A stretch of DNA of 64,000 bases from Chaetomium olivaceum (Eukaryota; Ascomycota; Sordariomycetes; Sordariales; Chaetomiaceae): positions 62,001 to 126,000 of the forward strand of contig JAYWVB010000044.1 in assembly GCA_039881045.1 (NCBI GenBank), given 5' to 3'. A program made the translations under genes and the position numbers. Every line of letters begins with the position of its first letter. The first letter of the stretch is position 1. Shown piece by piece: positions 23,745-35,529 of this stretch. A model generated the notes under the pieces. The model searched no databases. It saw only the letters and a list, made by a program, of their open reading frames with translations, and was not told the DNA's origin.

Positions 23745-26671
23745 CTAGCAAAAAGTTGGGGAAGGGAATAAATGGTTCAGACTTGGCCACACTTGATTGT
23801 AAAAATCACCATTGCAAGGCGACCACTAAGATGCTCGCTGTGCCGTGGATTTCTTGCATGGCACGGTAGACAGAGGAGACCCCCTGCCCCAGCTGGTCCG
23901 CCTCGAGGTTTGGTGTGTCGCACCGTTGGTCTGGTGTGTGGTGTATTGGAGCGGATAGTTGCTCCGGGCCGTCTCTCCACGTCCTTACACTATCATGTGA
24001 CGGGAGGGTGAGGAGTGGTTCGCTAGTATAGTCCCAACGCTCTTCTGCCTTGCATGTACGACTCAAACTCCGGCATCAATGGATTGGTTGGGCTTTCGGT
24101 GAGCGTCGTCAGCCCTACAGTCAGCCCTGCGCCGACAAACCGACGAGGCAACACTCGCTGCTGCCCAACCGGCTCGTTTTGGGCGCCGACGCATGAATAC
24201 CTATTCGGATGCGTACAAGCCTCAATTCCGTTTACGTTTACCCCGCGTCTTGAAGATCTATCGGGTTGCATCTGACCAGTGACCGAGAAGCGGCTGTTGG
24301 TTGCCCAGCCCTTATGACAATGACGAGGCTGTGATGTTCGGCGATTCCGAGAGACCAAGCTGGATGCCCGGAATTAAGATATTTAGACTCTATCAAGGGA
24401 CACGGTTTGGACGTGTTTTGGGGGCGCTAGTCTCTCAGCTCTTGTACTCCCAAATAGGCCGGCGTCGCCGATACCATAATCAACAAAACATGTACCCGAA
24501 GCCATGCTGTTCCCATCAGAATCCGGGGGGGGCAATCCCGGTACCGAGCCGTCGATCTCGGCTCCCTGAGATCCTGGAGATCACCATTAGTTCTCTCTGC
24601 AGCCTGGTGACCTGGGAGTACACCACCCAGAATGAGATACCCCAAAGCCCAGACGGAGTCAGTACCTGATCGTTCTCGTTTAGAGGTCGATATCCAACTA
24701 ATCGGCTAATCTAGGTCCCCGAGCAAAACCACGGAGCCGGAGATACCAACAGCGCCGTCATCTTCCGCCCCTCTCCGGGGCTTATGCTCTTTTCCTGTCT
24801 GTTGTTCGGCTGTTGCGTCTCATCATTCACACACCGGAGACAAAGCCAAGACCCATACCAGTTTGTCGTCTACTTGGTCCTCCTCAGCTTTGCTGCCACA
24901 ATCGGGTACGCCGCCCGGGCGCATGTGTACCTGATCCTACTCGGCTACCTTCCATGGGCAACGTGTGCGGCCATGGTGATCAGCATTTCGGGCCGCGGCG
25001 TGTACGGGTGCTTGAAGCCCCAACCTTCGACGGCGAGTCAAGGAGACGAGGAGAAGGCGCGACTCTCAGGTTGAATTACTGGAAGAGGTGGACTATTCGA
25101 AACAACCAGGCCTCCGATTTCCCTGGTGGAAGAGCGGGTACGGAACTCCAAGCCGAAGAGAAAGAAGAGAACAAAGAGAACCGCGGTTAGAGGTGCGGCT
25201 GCACTCGCGGACGGTATTATGGCTGATGATGTTATGACTCTACCGCTACCCCGAGATTGTTACTGTTCAAGTTCAATAGAAGTCGTTATTTTTGACTTCG
25301 CAGAGGTTGCAGGAACCATTTTGGGGTTGGCGGGGTGGAGAAAGTCCGTCGACTGCCTTATGTTTGGCCCAGTTTAGGGCTTAGAGCAACGCTCCATTCT
25401 TCTGGGCTAACCATCCCCGAGTCACGGCGGGAGACAACCACCTAACTCCCTTACCTACGCTTTGGCGTATGTCTTGGGGGTGGTTTTTTGAACTTGGCAG
25501 TCGGGCTCTAGGACATTCCCAAGGTGTAGAATCGGGCGACGGAAGGAGGTGGTGCAACTTGACTGACCAAGCACACACCATCTCCAGTTCGGTTGATCAA
25601 TGGCCTGTAAGCGTGCTCCTGCCTTGACCGCGGCGATGGTGCTATTAGAAATCCTAAGAATATGTCTGTGACAATACGGGACAAGTTCCGGTCTATGTTG
25701 AGTTGGTCATGAACTCGGTGGTGCGTGTTGTTGTTGGGTAGACACCACATGGGCAAAAAGAGATGGACCCTGAGTGTAGAAACTCGAGCTGTGGAAACGA
25801 AACAAGGTCTTGCTGAAGTCTAGGGGATATCTTTTACACTGTTTACTTTGTTCTATTCTGTTTCCACTTCTCATCTTTTTCCTCCATCTTTTTATCTTTC
25901 GTTGTTTTTCTACTCTTCTTTTACACGGACTAATTTCCAGTGGTGTTCGGCTTCTTTTTGGCCAGAGAGTGGTAGGCTTGACTAGATAGACTTCGGGGAG
26001 ATCTCTCATTCTGGGTTTCTGAGGGGAAAATAAGAATCGGGCTGGGGCTGCATGCACATACAGATCAGAAAGGGGAGAAGGAGGATTCCTAACCCGAAAT
26101 CAGGGAAGCTGCATTCCCTGAACGTAATTGTTGGATCAAGGGGTGTGCTGGGGTGCTTAGACATTGGACAGAGCTGCAGCCTGAACGGGGACGATATAGA
26201 GCTCGTAGGTGTGCCCAAGTGTGCGACGGAGAAACATTGGGTCGACATGTACGAAGAATGTTGTGGTTCAAGAGGACTCGACCCACGAGGTCTATCTCGA
26301 CTTGCCATAGGTGCGAGCAGAGAACTGGCAACGCAGGATTGATCAAAAGGGTCTCTGTGCATGAGTCGACCTCCCCCTTGGTCAAGTCGCAAGACAGAAT
26401 TCTTAACACTCGGAAACTCTACCAATAAAATATTTTGGATTAGCCGCGATGATAGCGATGAAAGGCAGTGAACAAAACCTTCTTTTGAATGAGATAGATG
26501 CCTACCTAAGGTATGTAGCAGTAAAGAATGGCATCCTATATATGTAGACCTCCAGCTTCTTGGCTCCTCAAATCGCACCTTTCACGTAATAGTCTACACA
26601 CAGCAGGTACCATCTTCCAGTGTCGCCAAAACCTGTTTACCACTTGACCACTCCAACCATTTGACTTCGCC
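23745..26671. other. gene-poor 2.9-kb stretch
   Basis: Apart from the weak candidate at 24715-25074 (+), no gene could be supported. It contains a pyrimidine-rich run at about 25830-25925 and several frames without starts. It may include decayed coding sequence: fragments with plausible splice sites and hydrophobic peptides occur on both strands without forming a full gene. Confidence 0.45.
24715..25074 (+). CDS. possible small membrane protein or 3' exon of one
   Basis: ATG at 24784 opens a 96-codon frame with two or three hydrophobic segments (FSCLLFGCCVSSF; QFVVYLVLLSFAATIGY; VYLILLGYLPWATCAAMVI) and a polar acidic tail. The same frame is open back to 24715, directly after a branch-site/acceptor pair (CTAAT...CTAG), so it could be the last exon of a longer gene. 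I could not find an upstream exon that joins in phase. No family recognised; it may be spurious. Confidence 0.3.
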   Translation, partial: VPEQNHGAGDTNSAVIFRPSPGLMLFSCLLFGCCVSSFTHRRQSQDPYQFVVYLVLLSFAATIGYAARAHVYLILLGYLPWATCAAMVISISGRGVYGCLKPQPSTASQGDEEKARLSG

Positions 26672-29134
26672 ATGTCGCTTGACGGAACATCTAAAGTCTC
26701 CATCCGAAGCCAGTGGGCTCAGCAACATGCCATCCAGGCCGTCAAGGATGAGCTCGAACAGTTCGTAACCCATTATCCGGTTGGATGGGTTCCCGGAGTT
26801 GGCGACAACAAGGTTCTCCCTCCTGTTCCGCCCGATTTGCAGCCGCCCGAGTCTAAGTACCCGCCCCCGGAGCTCATCACCATCGATATAGGCATCATCG
26901 GGGCTGGAGTCGCCGGGCTTTTCGCTGCCCAGGTTCTCGACCACCTCAATTATCGGTTGTTCATCAAAGCTCTCGAAGAAAATGGACCAGGGGGCAGAAA
27001 CCCACCCCCGATGAGTTTCTCGAGAAATATGTGGTTGGCAACCACAAGCTCCCTAACATGCTGTTCTTCAAGTACCGGATCCTCGAGGCTGCCGGGGAAG
27101 AGAGGGTCGGGGGTCGTCTGTTCACCTACGAGTTTGGCGAGCCCAAAGGTCCACACGACTACTACGATGTCGGCGCCATGAGGTTCCCCAAGAATCCCGT
27201 CATGACCAGGTAAGATGTGTTAGCCTGTATTCTCTCTGATAGCTTGTAGTGACGCCACAAAACAGGACTTTTGACCTCTTCTCTGCACTCGGCATGAAGA
27301 TAACCGATCTGGAAAAAGATACCCCCCTGGGATCCATCATTCCGGACTACATGCAGAACGTGAAAAAAGGAGAGACATTTGAGCCATGGTGCTACAACAA
27401 TATCACTCGCTGGGGCTCATATCCCTCCATAGAAAAACAGGCGCAGGGCGGCAACCCGTTTCGCATGTCTGGCATTCCCACAACGTAAGATACTCAAAAG
27501 GGTCAAGGGATTGGTGTCATCTGGAGTCTCGAAGAGCGTCACTAACCAGTCTCAACCACGGCGCCTAGGATCCTTCGTCATCCACCAGACGAGATCATAA
27601 ATGCCGCCATCCAGCCCTCCCGCGATGCTCTACGGGAGGATCCGCACGGAAAGAAAGGTTGGAAATTGCTCATGGAGTATGATACGTACAGCACTCGGGA
27701 GTTCTTGGGGAAGTGAGTCTCAACTCTTGCCCTCGTGTCATTTGCCAAATTACGAATGGATGTAGCACACTCACACTAAACGCATAGAGCACCTCCTGTC
27801 CAAAATGATAAACCGCCTCCCCGAGTCCCGCCGCCGCCGTACAATTACGAAACCATCCAGTGGATGGAGACTTTCAACGGGTGAGTTCCAATCCTCTTCT
27901 CTTAAGACGCCTGCTAACACGCCAGTCGCAGCGGGACCGACTGGTACGACCAAGCGCACAGCGAAACGGTGCTCGAGTCCATGGATTTTGAGTACCCAAG
28001 CGACGAAAAACCCACAAAATGGTACTGCATCCTCGGCGGCGCCCAACAGCTTGCCAAAATTCTCCAGGACAGAATCCATAGGAAACCACAGTACAACCAC
28101 CGTGTCACGTCTATCGCCGCGACGGGCTTCAGGAAAGTTGATGTCACCGCCTCCGTCGGCCGATCCCCTAACGATATCAACAAAACAACCTTCAGCTTCA
28201 ACGCCGTCCTCAATACCACCCCCCTCGGCTGTCTCCGCCATATGGACCTCTCCCGCGCCGGACTGCCTTACCCGACAACCCTTGCCCTGCGATCCCTCGG
28301 CTATGGCCCGGCCGCCAAAGTTGCCATCAAGTTCTCCCGCGCATGGTGGATTCACGACCTGAAAAATCACAGCATCCGCCAAGGTGGGCTCGGGCACTCG
28401 ACCTCAACCTGCGCACGTGCGTGTACCCATCATACAACATCAACGACCCCGCCACCTCCTCCGCCGTCCTCCTCTGCTCCTACACCTGGCAGCAGGATGC
28501 GCAGCGTATCGGTTCACTGACCTCGTCATCACCCAACATCACGCACGCACAAAAGGTGGCCGACGAAGCGGATCTCAAGACGCTACTCCTCCGCGACCTC
28601 GCGCGGCTGCACCGCAGCGACGCCCAGTCGGAGGACGAAATCTTCCAGCTGATCAGCGGCCTGTACGTCGACCACCATGCACACGACTGGTCGGCCGACG
28701 CCAACGCGGCGGGGGCGTTTGCCTTCTTCCGCCCGCAGCAGTTCACGCGCCTGTGGAGCCATCTCATCCGCCCCGCCGGTGACGTTGTTATCGCCGGCGA
28801 GGCGGCCAGCCCGCACCACGCGTGGGTCGTCGGCGCTCTGGAGAGCGTGGTACACGGCCTGTACGCATGGATGCACGTGAACGCGCGCGAGGTGCCCGCG
28901 CTGCAGACCGCGGCAGAGATCCTGGCGCGGGACGAGGTGGGGAACCCGTACACGGGCTTGTCGCCCTATATGACGGAGGGGATATTGCAATGGCATGGAT
29001 TGTTGGGGCATTTGGGGAGGCTGGAACACCTAGGTGTTCAGGGGGCGGAGCTGGAGGCATTGAAGGCGAGGCTTGCTGAGTTGGGGTTGCAGGGAGATGA
29101 GGATGAAGATGATGATAGTGATGAGGACCTATGA
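26672..29134 (+). CDS. L-amino-acid-oxidase-like flavin amine oxidase with two apparent frameshifts
   Basis: Exons 26672-27209, 27266-27484, 27569-27712, 27788-27880 and 27932-29134 encode about 732 residues if one base is restored at each of two places. These flavoenzymes oxidatively deaminate L-amino acids to keto acids, ammonia and hydrogen peroxide. Evidence includes the FAD motif GIIGAGVAGLFAA (about residues 73-85), EAAGEERVGGRLFTYEF and the DVGAMRFP block typical of fungal L-amino acid oxidases. Downstream are WYCILGGAQQLAKIL and the C-terminal FAD segment VVIAGEAASPHHAWVVGALES. All four introns keep frame and have normal borders. The frame breaks at the C-run 27005-27009 (before DEFLEKYVVGNHKLP) and near 28398-28401 (before DLNLRTCVYPSYNI). 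The C-terminus is Asp/Glu-rich and runs into a minisatellite. Substrate is unknown. Confidence 0.85.
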
Positions 29135-29177
29135 TGAGAGTGATGAGAGTGATGAGGGTGATGAGAGTGATGAGGGT
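29133..29177 (+). repeat. 9-bp minisatellite GATGAGRGT x5
   Basis: Five consecutive units (GATGAGAGT or GATGAGGGT) start one base after the first T of the amino-acid-oxidase stop codon. They continue the GAT/GAG-rich composition of its last codons. In the next reading frame they would encode Asp-Glu-Ser/Gly repeats. Confidence 0.9.
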
Positions 29178-30394
29178 GATGACGCCAAACGATGAGGAAG
29201 TACGAAGTAGAGGTTCGTTCTTGGCATTTCTTTAGAATGTCTTGACGTGTTTACTCACCGCAAGGGATCATGGTGGTTGTTGGTGCCCGCTCAGGGTTTG
29301 CTGTATAAGGCAATGTTGACATTGCCGACCGGTTAATTCTGTCTTGTACCGCGATTACCCAAGAGTAATACCTGCGACCTGATAAGCCTGAACTGAGTGT
29401 TATTGGATCATTTTGGTTTGTTCTGCCTTTTTCTTTTCTTCTTCTTTTTTTCTCTCTTTATTTTGTTTTCCCTTTCTCTTTTCTTTTTTTCTTTTCTTTC
29501 TTTTTTTTTGGCGAGGCGCGGGTTAACTATTTTGTTTTAACGGTAAAACTTTCTAGGTTACACCGACACAGGCTGGTTTACGCTAGTTATTGTTTTCACG
29601 ATTCTCCTCGGCGATGACCTTGGCGATGTTAAAGTTGAGAAGCTTTGACGGTTGACTTGGTTGCTGGGCTGATAGGTCCAGTAACTACGGCGCTGGACGG
29701 CCATTGGGCTCGAATCTCGGATCTGCTTGGCGTCCCGCACATGGGTTGGGTGAGTTCAACGCTGTTCTTCCTTTAACTATGTTGAAAGGCTACAAGGGAA
29801 GGCCAAATCTGAGGGTGTCACATCATCAGTTTGGCAAGCGCCACCAGCACATTAGCTTCGGGTGTAACAATGATGTTGACTTCCATTCATGTCTGGCCGA
29901 GTCTGAGGAACCGAAAAGTGGGACCTGGCATCGCCTGCTCGCTGACGCTGCCAAGACTTTCCAGCCACCGGAAACCCAACGATTCCCAACCTCCTCTGAA
30001 CTCTCAAGTTCCTCCAAGCAATTGAAGAAAAACAGGGGATGCGAGCCATTCGTCGGATTGCCCTCGTGTCGCTTTCTTCAAGGACCAATCCCTGTTCGCC
30101 TGAACCTTGGCCTCAGCACTTCATCATAAAGCTCCACACCGAGGGATGACGACGATTTCGGGAGGTTGGTGATGTCGAATTGCTCTCTTTGTTGGCTCTG
30201 TTAAAACCCAGCCACAGGGCTGCGTTGCAGAGTGGGATCCCATTATCTTTTTTGTACATATTCGTATCTACCTACAAGCACACACCTGCATGTAGATCGT
30301 CAATAGCTTCCTATCACTTCATACCTGTTAAGAAGTTGAGAACTCAGCACCGAGTCTACACAGATCAACCGTGCAGTTCCCGAGATTTGACACC
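29135..30394. other. intergenic region amino-acid oxidase / GH16
   Basis: No gene seen. A long pyrimidine tract (about 29417-29511, almost only T and C on the plus strand) is the main landmark. The right part is the GH16 promoter and leader. Confidence 0.6.
29417..29511 (+). repeat. CT-rich low-complexity tract
   Basis: About 95 bases made almost wholly of T and C with long T runs. It lies roughly 900 bp upstream of the GH16 start, so it is probably not the core pyrimidine-rich promoter element of that gene. Confidence 0.85.
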
Positions 30395-31814
30395 ATGTGG
30401 TTTACGCCAGGATGGAAGGGGATAGCAGCGACAACGACTGTGTTGCTCAGCAGGACAGCACTTGCTCAGACGTGGTCATCATGTAATCCATTATCATCAA
30501 GTGAGTCAACCTACAAATCATGTCCAACCAAAGTCCTAAGTGGCTAACACCGACCCAAGCAACCTGTCCGGCCAATACGGCACTGGGCATGACCATAAAC
30601 GTCGACTTCACTCAAGGCGAGGTTAACTCCTTCGTCTCCAGCGGAGGGCGCCCAACCTATGGCAGCGACGGCGTGAGCTTCACCGTCGCTGGGAGAGGCG
30701 ACTCCCCCCAGCTTGCCAGCATCTTCTACATCATGTTCGGCCGCGTCGAGGTGACTATGAAGGCCGCCCCGGGTGCCGGCATTGTCAGCTCCCTCGTACT
30801 CCTCTCCGACACCCTCGACGAGATCGACATGGAGTGGCTGGGGTCCGACGACAGCGAGGTGCAGACCAACTACTTCAGCAAGGGCCAAACCACCAGCTAC
30901 AACCGCGGCCAGTTCAACCCGGCCGCCAACAACCAGGCCGAGTTCATCACCTACACCATCGACTGGACCACCGAGCGCATCGTCTGGTACGTCGGCGGCA
31001 CCGTCGTGCGCACCGCTTCGACGAGGCCGAAGGCCAGTACCCGCAGACGCCCATGCAGGTCAAGTTCGGCGCCTGGGCCGGCGGCGACCCGTCCAACCCC
31101 CCCGGCACCATCGAATGGGCGCGCGGACCCACCGACTACTCCCAGGGGCCCTTCTCCATGGTTGTGCGCTCCGCCGTCGTCACCGACTACTCCACCGGCA
31201 AGAAGTACACCTACGGCGACCAATCCGGCACCTGGCAGTCCATCCGCTCCGACGGCGGCGAGATCAACGGCAACGTCAACGGCGCGGGCTCCGTGGTGGT
31301 GACAGCCAGCGCGCCCGCGGCCACCGGCTCCCTCTCGCCCACCATCCCTCCCGGTGGTATCATCGGTGGCACCGCGACCGACGGCAGCGGCGGGCCCGTC
31401 CGCACTGTCGGCCCCATCCCTGACGGCTGGATCATGACCTCAGAGGGCAAGATCGTGCCGGTCGGGTCGAGCACCGTAAGTACGTATCATTATATTTTTT
31501 GCCCGCCCCCGGAACCAACCAACCTACTGTTCACGGAGAGAAAACAAACTGCTTCCTTTACAACATGATGCTAACTACCGCGTCAATAGACACCCCCAGC
31601 CGGCTCCTCCTCCTCTCCCTCGCTCTCGCCGGGCTCGGGCTCTGGCGGTGATACCACCCTGACAACGATTGTGGGGACGGCAACACCCGGTGTCGCGATG
31701 GTCCCCGCAGATGCGCCATCGGCGAACAGCGCAGCCACCGCGGGTCAGGGCCTCTTCGTGAGGGTTTTCGCTGCGGTGCTCGCTGGTTGCGGGTGTTACC
31801 ACCTTTTGTTTTGA
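30395..31814 (+). CDS. GH16 CRH-type cell-wall transglycosidase, GPI-anchored, with one apparent frameshift
   Basis: Exons 30395-30500, 30560-31475 and 31590-31814 encode about 415 residues if one base is restored near 31018. CRH enzymes link chitin chains to beta-glucan at the outer face of the plasma membrane and in the wall. The protein has an N-terminal signal peptide ending near LAQTW, the SSCNPL...TCPANTALG opening of CRH proteins and the GH16 catalytic motif DEIDMEWLG (Glu123, Asp125, Glu127). PMQVKFGAWAGGDPSNPPGTIEW follows further on. A Ser/Thr/Gly/Pro-rich linker ends in a hydrophobic tail, as expected for GPI anchoring. Introns of 59 and 114 nt have normal borders. The frame change falls between VVRTA and DEAEGQYPQTP with no intron signal. 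It converges on TOP1. Confidence 0.88.
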
Positions 31815-32438
31815 TTTTGAGTTTTCTGTAGGGGTTTGGACACTTCTTTTTAGATTGGTTCTTCAGCATGGGACGGCGTTATGGAGCATTTACGGCAGCG
31901 GATAGATATGGGGGCATACCTAAGTGATATTTGGGATGGAATGGGTGGGGCTGATGTCGTTACATATATCATCATCAGCATAGAGATTTCACGCGCGTGA
32001 ACGAACTAATAATGACACTACTACGATAATCAAAAACACGCTCCCAACTGTCCCATGTAACGACGATGTATTTATTGGGTGAAACTCATCGCTGCTAATC
32101 ATCTCGCTTTCTAATGTTTTCGGCCCAGGCTGCGCAGACGACCTCTCCTAACCGTAGCACCTTGCCATCCTGGTGAACACCCCCGCCATGCCAATAGCAA
32201 ATGTCCCCCCCCCCCGAAGCGCTCGCTCGCTTCCTATGCAGCATGGCCTTCCCACCTATCAACGCCGCCGCTGTGAACTGCTCAACTGTAGCCTTGTCTG
32301 CGCGTCGGCGCCTTGCCCAGGAGCAGTGTGAAGTCCAACGAGGCGCGATCCCTAAACGCCTCCATAACGCGGCTGCAGCAAGGAAATCAGGCTCTCTAAC
32401 GTGTACAACAATGTAATGCACCCGTGCCCTGCCGACGC
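31815..32438. other. convergent 3' intergenic region GH16/TOP1
   Basis: No gene seen. A C-run lies at about 32207-32215. Frames present are short and unsupported. Confidence 0.6.
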
Positions 32439-35400
32439 CTAAAACTCCCAAGTGTCGTCATCGCCAACGGACTGTATGGCCCAGTTGAACTTGTCCCGCA
32501 GAGTCTTGGAGAAGAACTTCTCGATCGGAACCTTGAACTTGTTCGAGAAGACGACAGTGAGACGGGGGTCGATATAGTTCTAGAGCGATAATATGTTAGC
32601 AAATAAGACTACACAACGTGCGACAGAGGTGGAGCAACTCACGATCTTGGACGTGCCGAGGGCAACCTCCTTGTTGCCTTCGCGGTCCGCCGACTGCATC
32701 TCGAGCGTCCTTATGCGCTCGTCCAGCTTCTCGACGGCAGTCGTCAACTTCTCGACGCTGGGGCCTTTGCCTTCGGCCTCGACCTTCTTGGTCTTGTTCT
32801 CCTTCTTGAACTTGGCCTCAAGCTCCGCGACTGCCTTCAACCGCTCCTTAAGCTCCTTGGCCGGCAACTTGGTCTGCTTGTCGGCTTCCAGCTTCTCGTT
32901 GTCTTTCGCAAACTTCTTCTCGATCTTCTCCTCCAACTCTTTCGCGAGGAACTTTTGGTGTTCCTCGATCCAGGTTTGGTCCAGATCAGGGTCAAGTTCG
33001 AAAAACTCGGCGCCCTTCTTCTTCTTAAGCTTGGGGTCGAGGTCGAGCATCATCATCTTGGTGCGCCATTTCTGGTACTTGAGACCTTTGATGCGGTCGC
33101 CAAGCTTCTCCATCTGCGCTTCGTGACCTGCGCCGACAGTCCGCTTGTGGTTGCAGAGAATGGCGACCTCCCGGTTGCAATCGTTATAGAGCTTGATCTT
33201 CTCAGCCATGGTCCTGTCCTCGACCTTGAGCTTCTGAAGCAATTGCGACATGGTCCAGGAAGCGTTGTATGTACGGAAGACCTTCGCTGTGAGACCAGTC
33301 ATGTAGCTGGAGAGATGCTTGTTCAATTGAGAAGTCTGTCATGGATGTCAGCGGTCAAAGTCCCCTGTGCCAAAACGTGGTTTTGCGACTTACCGTCAAC
33401 CTGTCAAAGATGTCGTCTCCGTCCTCCTTGGGGCTCTTCTTGAACACCTTGAGATTCTTAAATACTTGGCGATCCACCGAGAACTCGTTGTAGAACCGGA
33501 TGCTGTCTTTACCCAGGAAATCGAAGATGACCGTGTTAGGTTCTCTGAGGGTGACGTGCTCGAACTTCAAGGAACAGCAGCCGACGGTTTCGGCCTCATT
33601 TTCCGTGTCCTTCTCGTTACCAGCTCTCAAGGCGAACTTGTCGATCAGATACATTGCCGTAGCACGTTGCCGGTCTGCCATGACTTCGCTCTTAAGCTCT
33701 CTCGTGTAGTCGGCACGGATGCGGTCGATGTGCTTCTTGAGGTCGCGGGCCTTCTCAAACTTCTTGAAATCGGCCTGGCCCTTGACGGTGCTGTTGGCTG
33801 CCAACATCACGTACTTGTAATTCCCGTTGACGTTTTCTTGCCACATAGCTAGCCAAGTCGCCTTATTGTCATGCTGCACGGCCTTCCACTTGTGTCCAGG
33901 AGGCGGGGCTGGAACTTTGGCGTCTTTCCCGATGTTGATCGTGACCTGCTCGGGCATGACACGCTTCTTGACGGTGCCGGTCTTGGGGTGCTCACCACGA
34001 CCACGGAAGAGACCCGGCGGTTCGACGCGGAAGTTGCCCACTTTCTCTTTCCGGCCATCCCATTTGCAGAACATGTAGTGACCTTCCGCCTTGTCCTTCT
34101 CGGCTTTCTCGGCCTTCTTTTCGGCCGCGGGACGTGCCTTTCTGGCGTCGCCGAGGGCCTTGTAGTGTTCGAAAATCTTGGTGAAGTCGAGCTTCTTGAA
34201 CTCCTTGATGTCGACAGGTTTGCCGTGCTTGTCCTTGGCGCCACCCGTTTTCTTAAGGATGTCTTTGAAGTCGGTAAAGAAGTTCTTTTGGAAGACGGGG
34301 TTTTCGACGTTCTGAGTCGAATGCAGCATGGAGCCGAAGAAGGTTGCGACCTCCTCGGCCTCGACATGCAAATCAACAGGCTGTCCGTCGTAGAGGAGCT
34401 TCACGTTTTTGGGAAGAGGCTCATATTGGGGGGAAGAGTACGCCACTGTGCTCCAGCGTTGTCCACTTAACCGAGTCGTCTTCCTTTTTCGGGGCGTCCC
34501 ACCACCGGTACTCTCCTCGTCTTCGCCCTCGCTGTTCTCTTTCGACTCCTCTTTCACGGGCTTGCTACCCTTACCCTGGGGGGTGGCTTTGCCCTTCTTG
34601 GGTGCCGGGGCCGCCTTTTTTCCCTTCTTTGCAATGGGCACGTCAGAATCGGATTCCTCCTTCTTGACGCCGTTAGCCTTCTTGGCAGAGGAGACGCCAT
34701 TTGATTGACGCTTCTTGGGCTTCGCTAGTGGCTCATCATCGGATTCCTCCTTGACGGCCTTCTTCGGCGTGGGTTTCTTTGTTTTGGCGTCCGCCCGGAT
34801 GGCCCTGGCTTCTTTGGCAGCGGCCTTTTCGATGCCAGCCTTTCTCTGAGCAATCTTTGTCCCCAAGGGCTGGTCGTCATCGGACGACTCGAGTGTTGCG
34901 GTGTTCTTGATCGAAGGAGGTAGCTTCGCGCCGTTCCTTCGCGCAATTGGCACATCGTCGCTATCGGATTCGACTTTCTTGTGCTGCGACTTTTGACGTT
35001 TGGCCTATAACAGTCAGCCCACGCTTGTCTGGGGAAACTGCGGCAGAGAAAGTGGGCAATCCTACCAAGGGCACGGCGTCGTCACTGTCCGACTCTTCCT
35101 TGTACTTGACGGCCTGGCCAATCGAGCTTCGAGACTTTCGCTTCACGGTTCCATTAGGTGTAGAGTCGATGTCCATGCGGTCCTCGACTGGGCCATGCCG
35201 AATTGAGAGGCCCGGAGGCGCGGGTCGGGCTTTCGAGGCGGACTTGTCCATTGCGCGGTCGGTGGAACGCGAAATGGAGGAGGCAGATGCTGCAAAGAGA
35301 AGGGATTCAGTAGATGCTTTCGCGCAATCCCTCCACAATGAGATTGTTGAAGCAATCGGAAAGGTGCGGCGCCGAAATGTGACACGTCAACGCCAGATTT

Positions 35401-35529
35401 GTCGGGGTCCGGTGCATTGTTCCACGGGGGGATCCAAAGGGGAAAACCGCAGGGAGCGCGGTGCAGTGGAAACTTACCGTGATTGTTCCGTGCAAGAGGG
35501 ATGTTGTCGTCTGAGCTATCGGAAGGCAT
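32439..35529 (-). CDS. TOP1: DNA topoisomerase I (type IB)
   Basis: Exons (minus) 35529-35478, 35289-35066, 35004-33394, 33335-32643 and 32579-32439 give 906 residues in an unbroken frame. The enzyme nicks and reseals one DNA strand to relax supercoils in the nucleus. The first 270 or so residues are charged, with repeated Glu-Ser-Asp-Ser-Asp patches and Lys-rich nuclear-localisation stretches. The conserved core follows, with KWDGRKEKVGNFRVEPPGLFRGRGEHPKTG and TAMYLIDKFALRAGNEK. Next come a Lys/Glu-rich coiled-coil linker and a short C-terminal exon. That last exon opens with the catalytic tyrosine in SKINYIDPRLTVVF, Tyr862. All four introns are 51-188 nt with normal borders. ATG at 35529 begins MPSDSSDDNIPLARN. 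Confidence 0.95.

Noticed and set aside
26006..26578. 190-codon frame on the minus strand before the amino-acid oxidase
   Set aside because: Lacks an ATG start at its 5' end and shows no family features; occupies the likely promoter of the amino-acid oxidase gene.
29700..29720. T-loop-like GGGCTCGAATCTC suggesting a tRNA gene
   Set aside because: No matching acceptor stem, D-arm or anticodon arm could be folded around it. No tRNA gene was supported anywhere in the window by eye.
16939..31814. P450, aminotransferase, amino-acid oxidase and GH16 as a biosynthetic cluster
   Set aside because: No core synthase, transporter or regulator lies between them, spacing is wide, and flanking genes are housekeeping. 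The grouping looks accidental.
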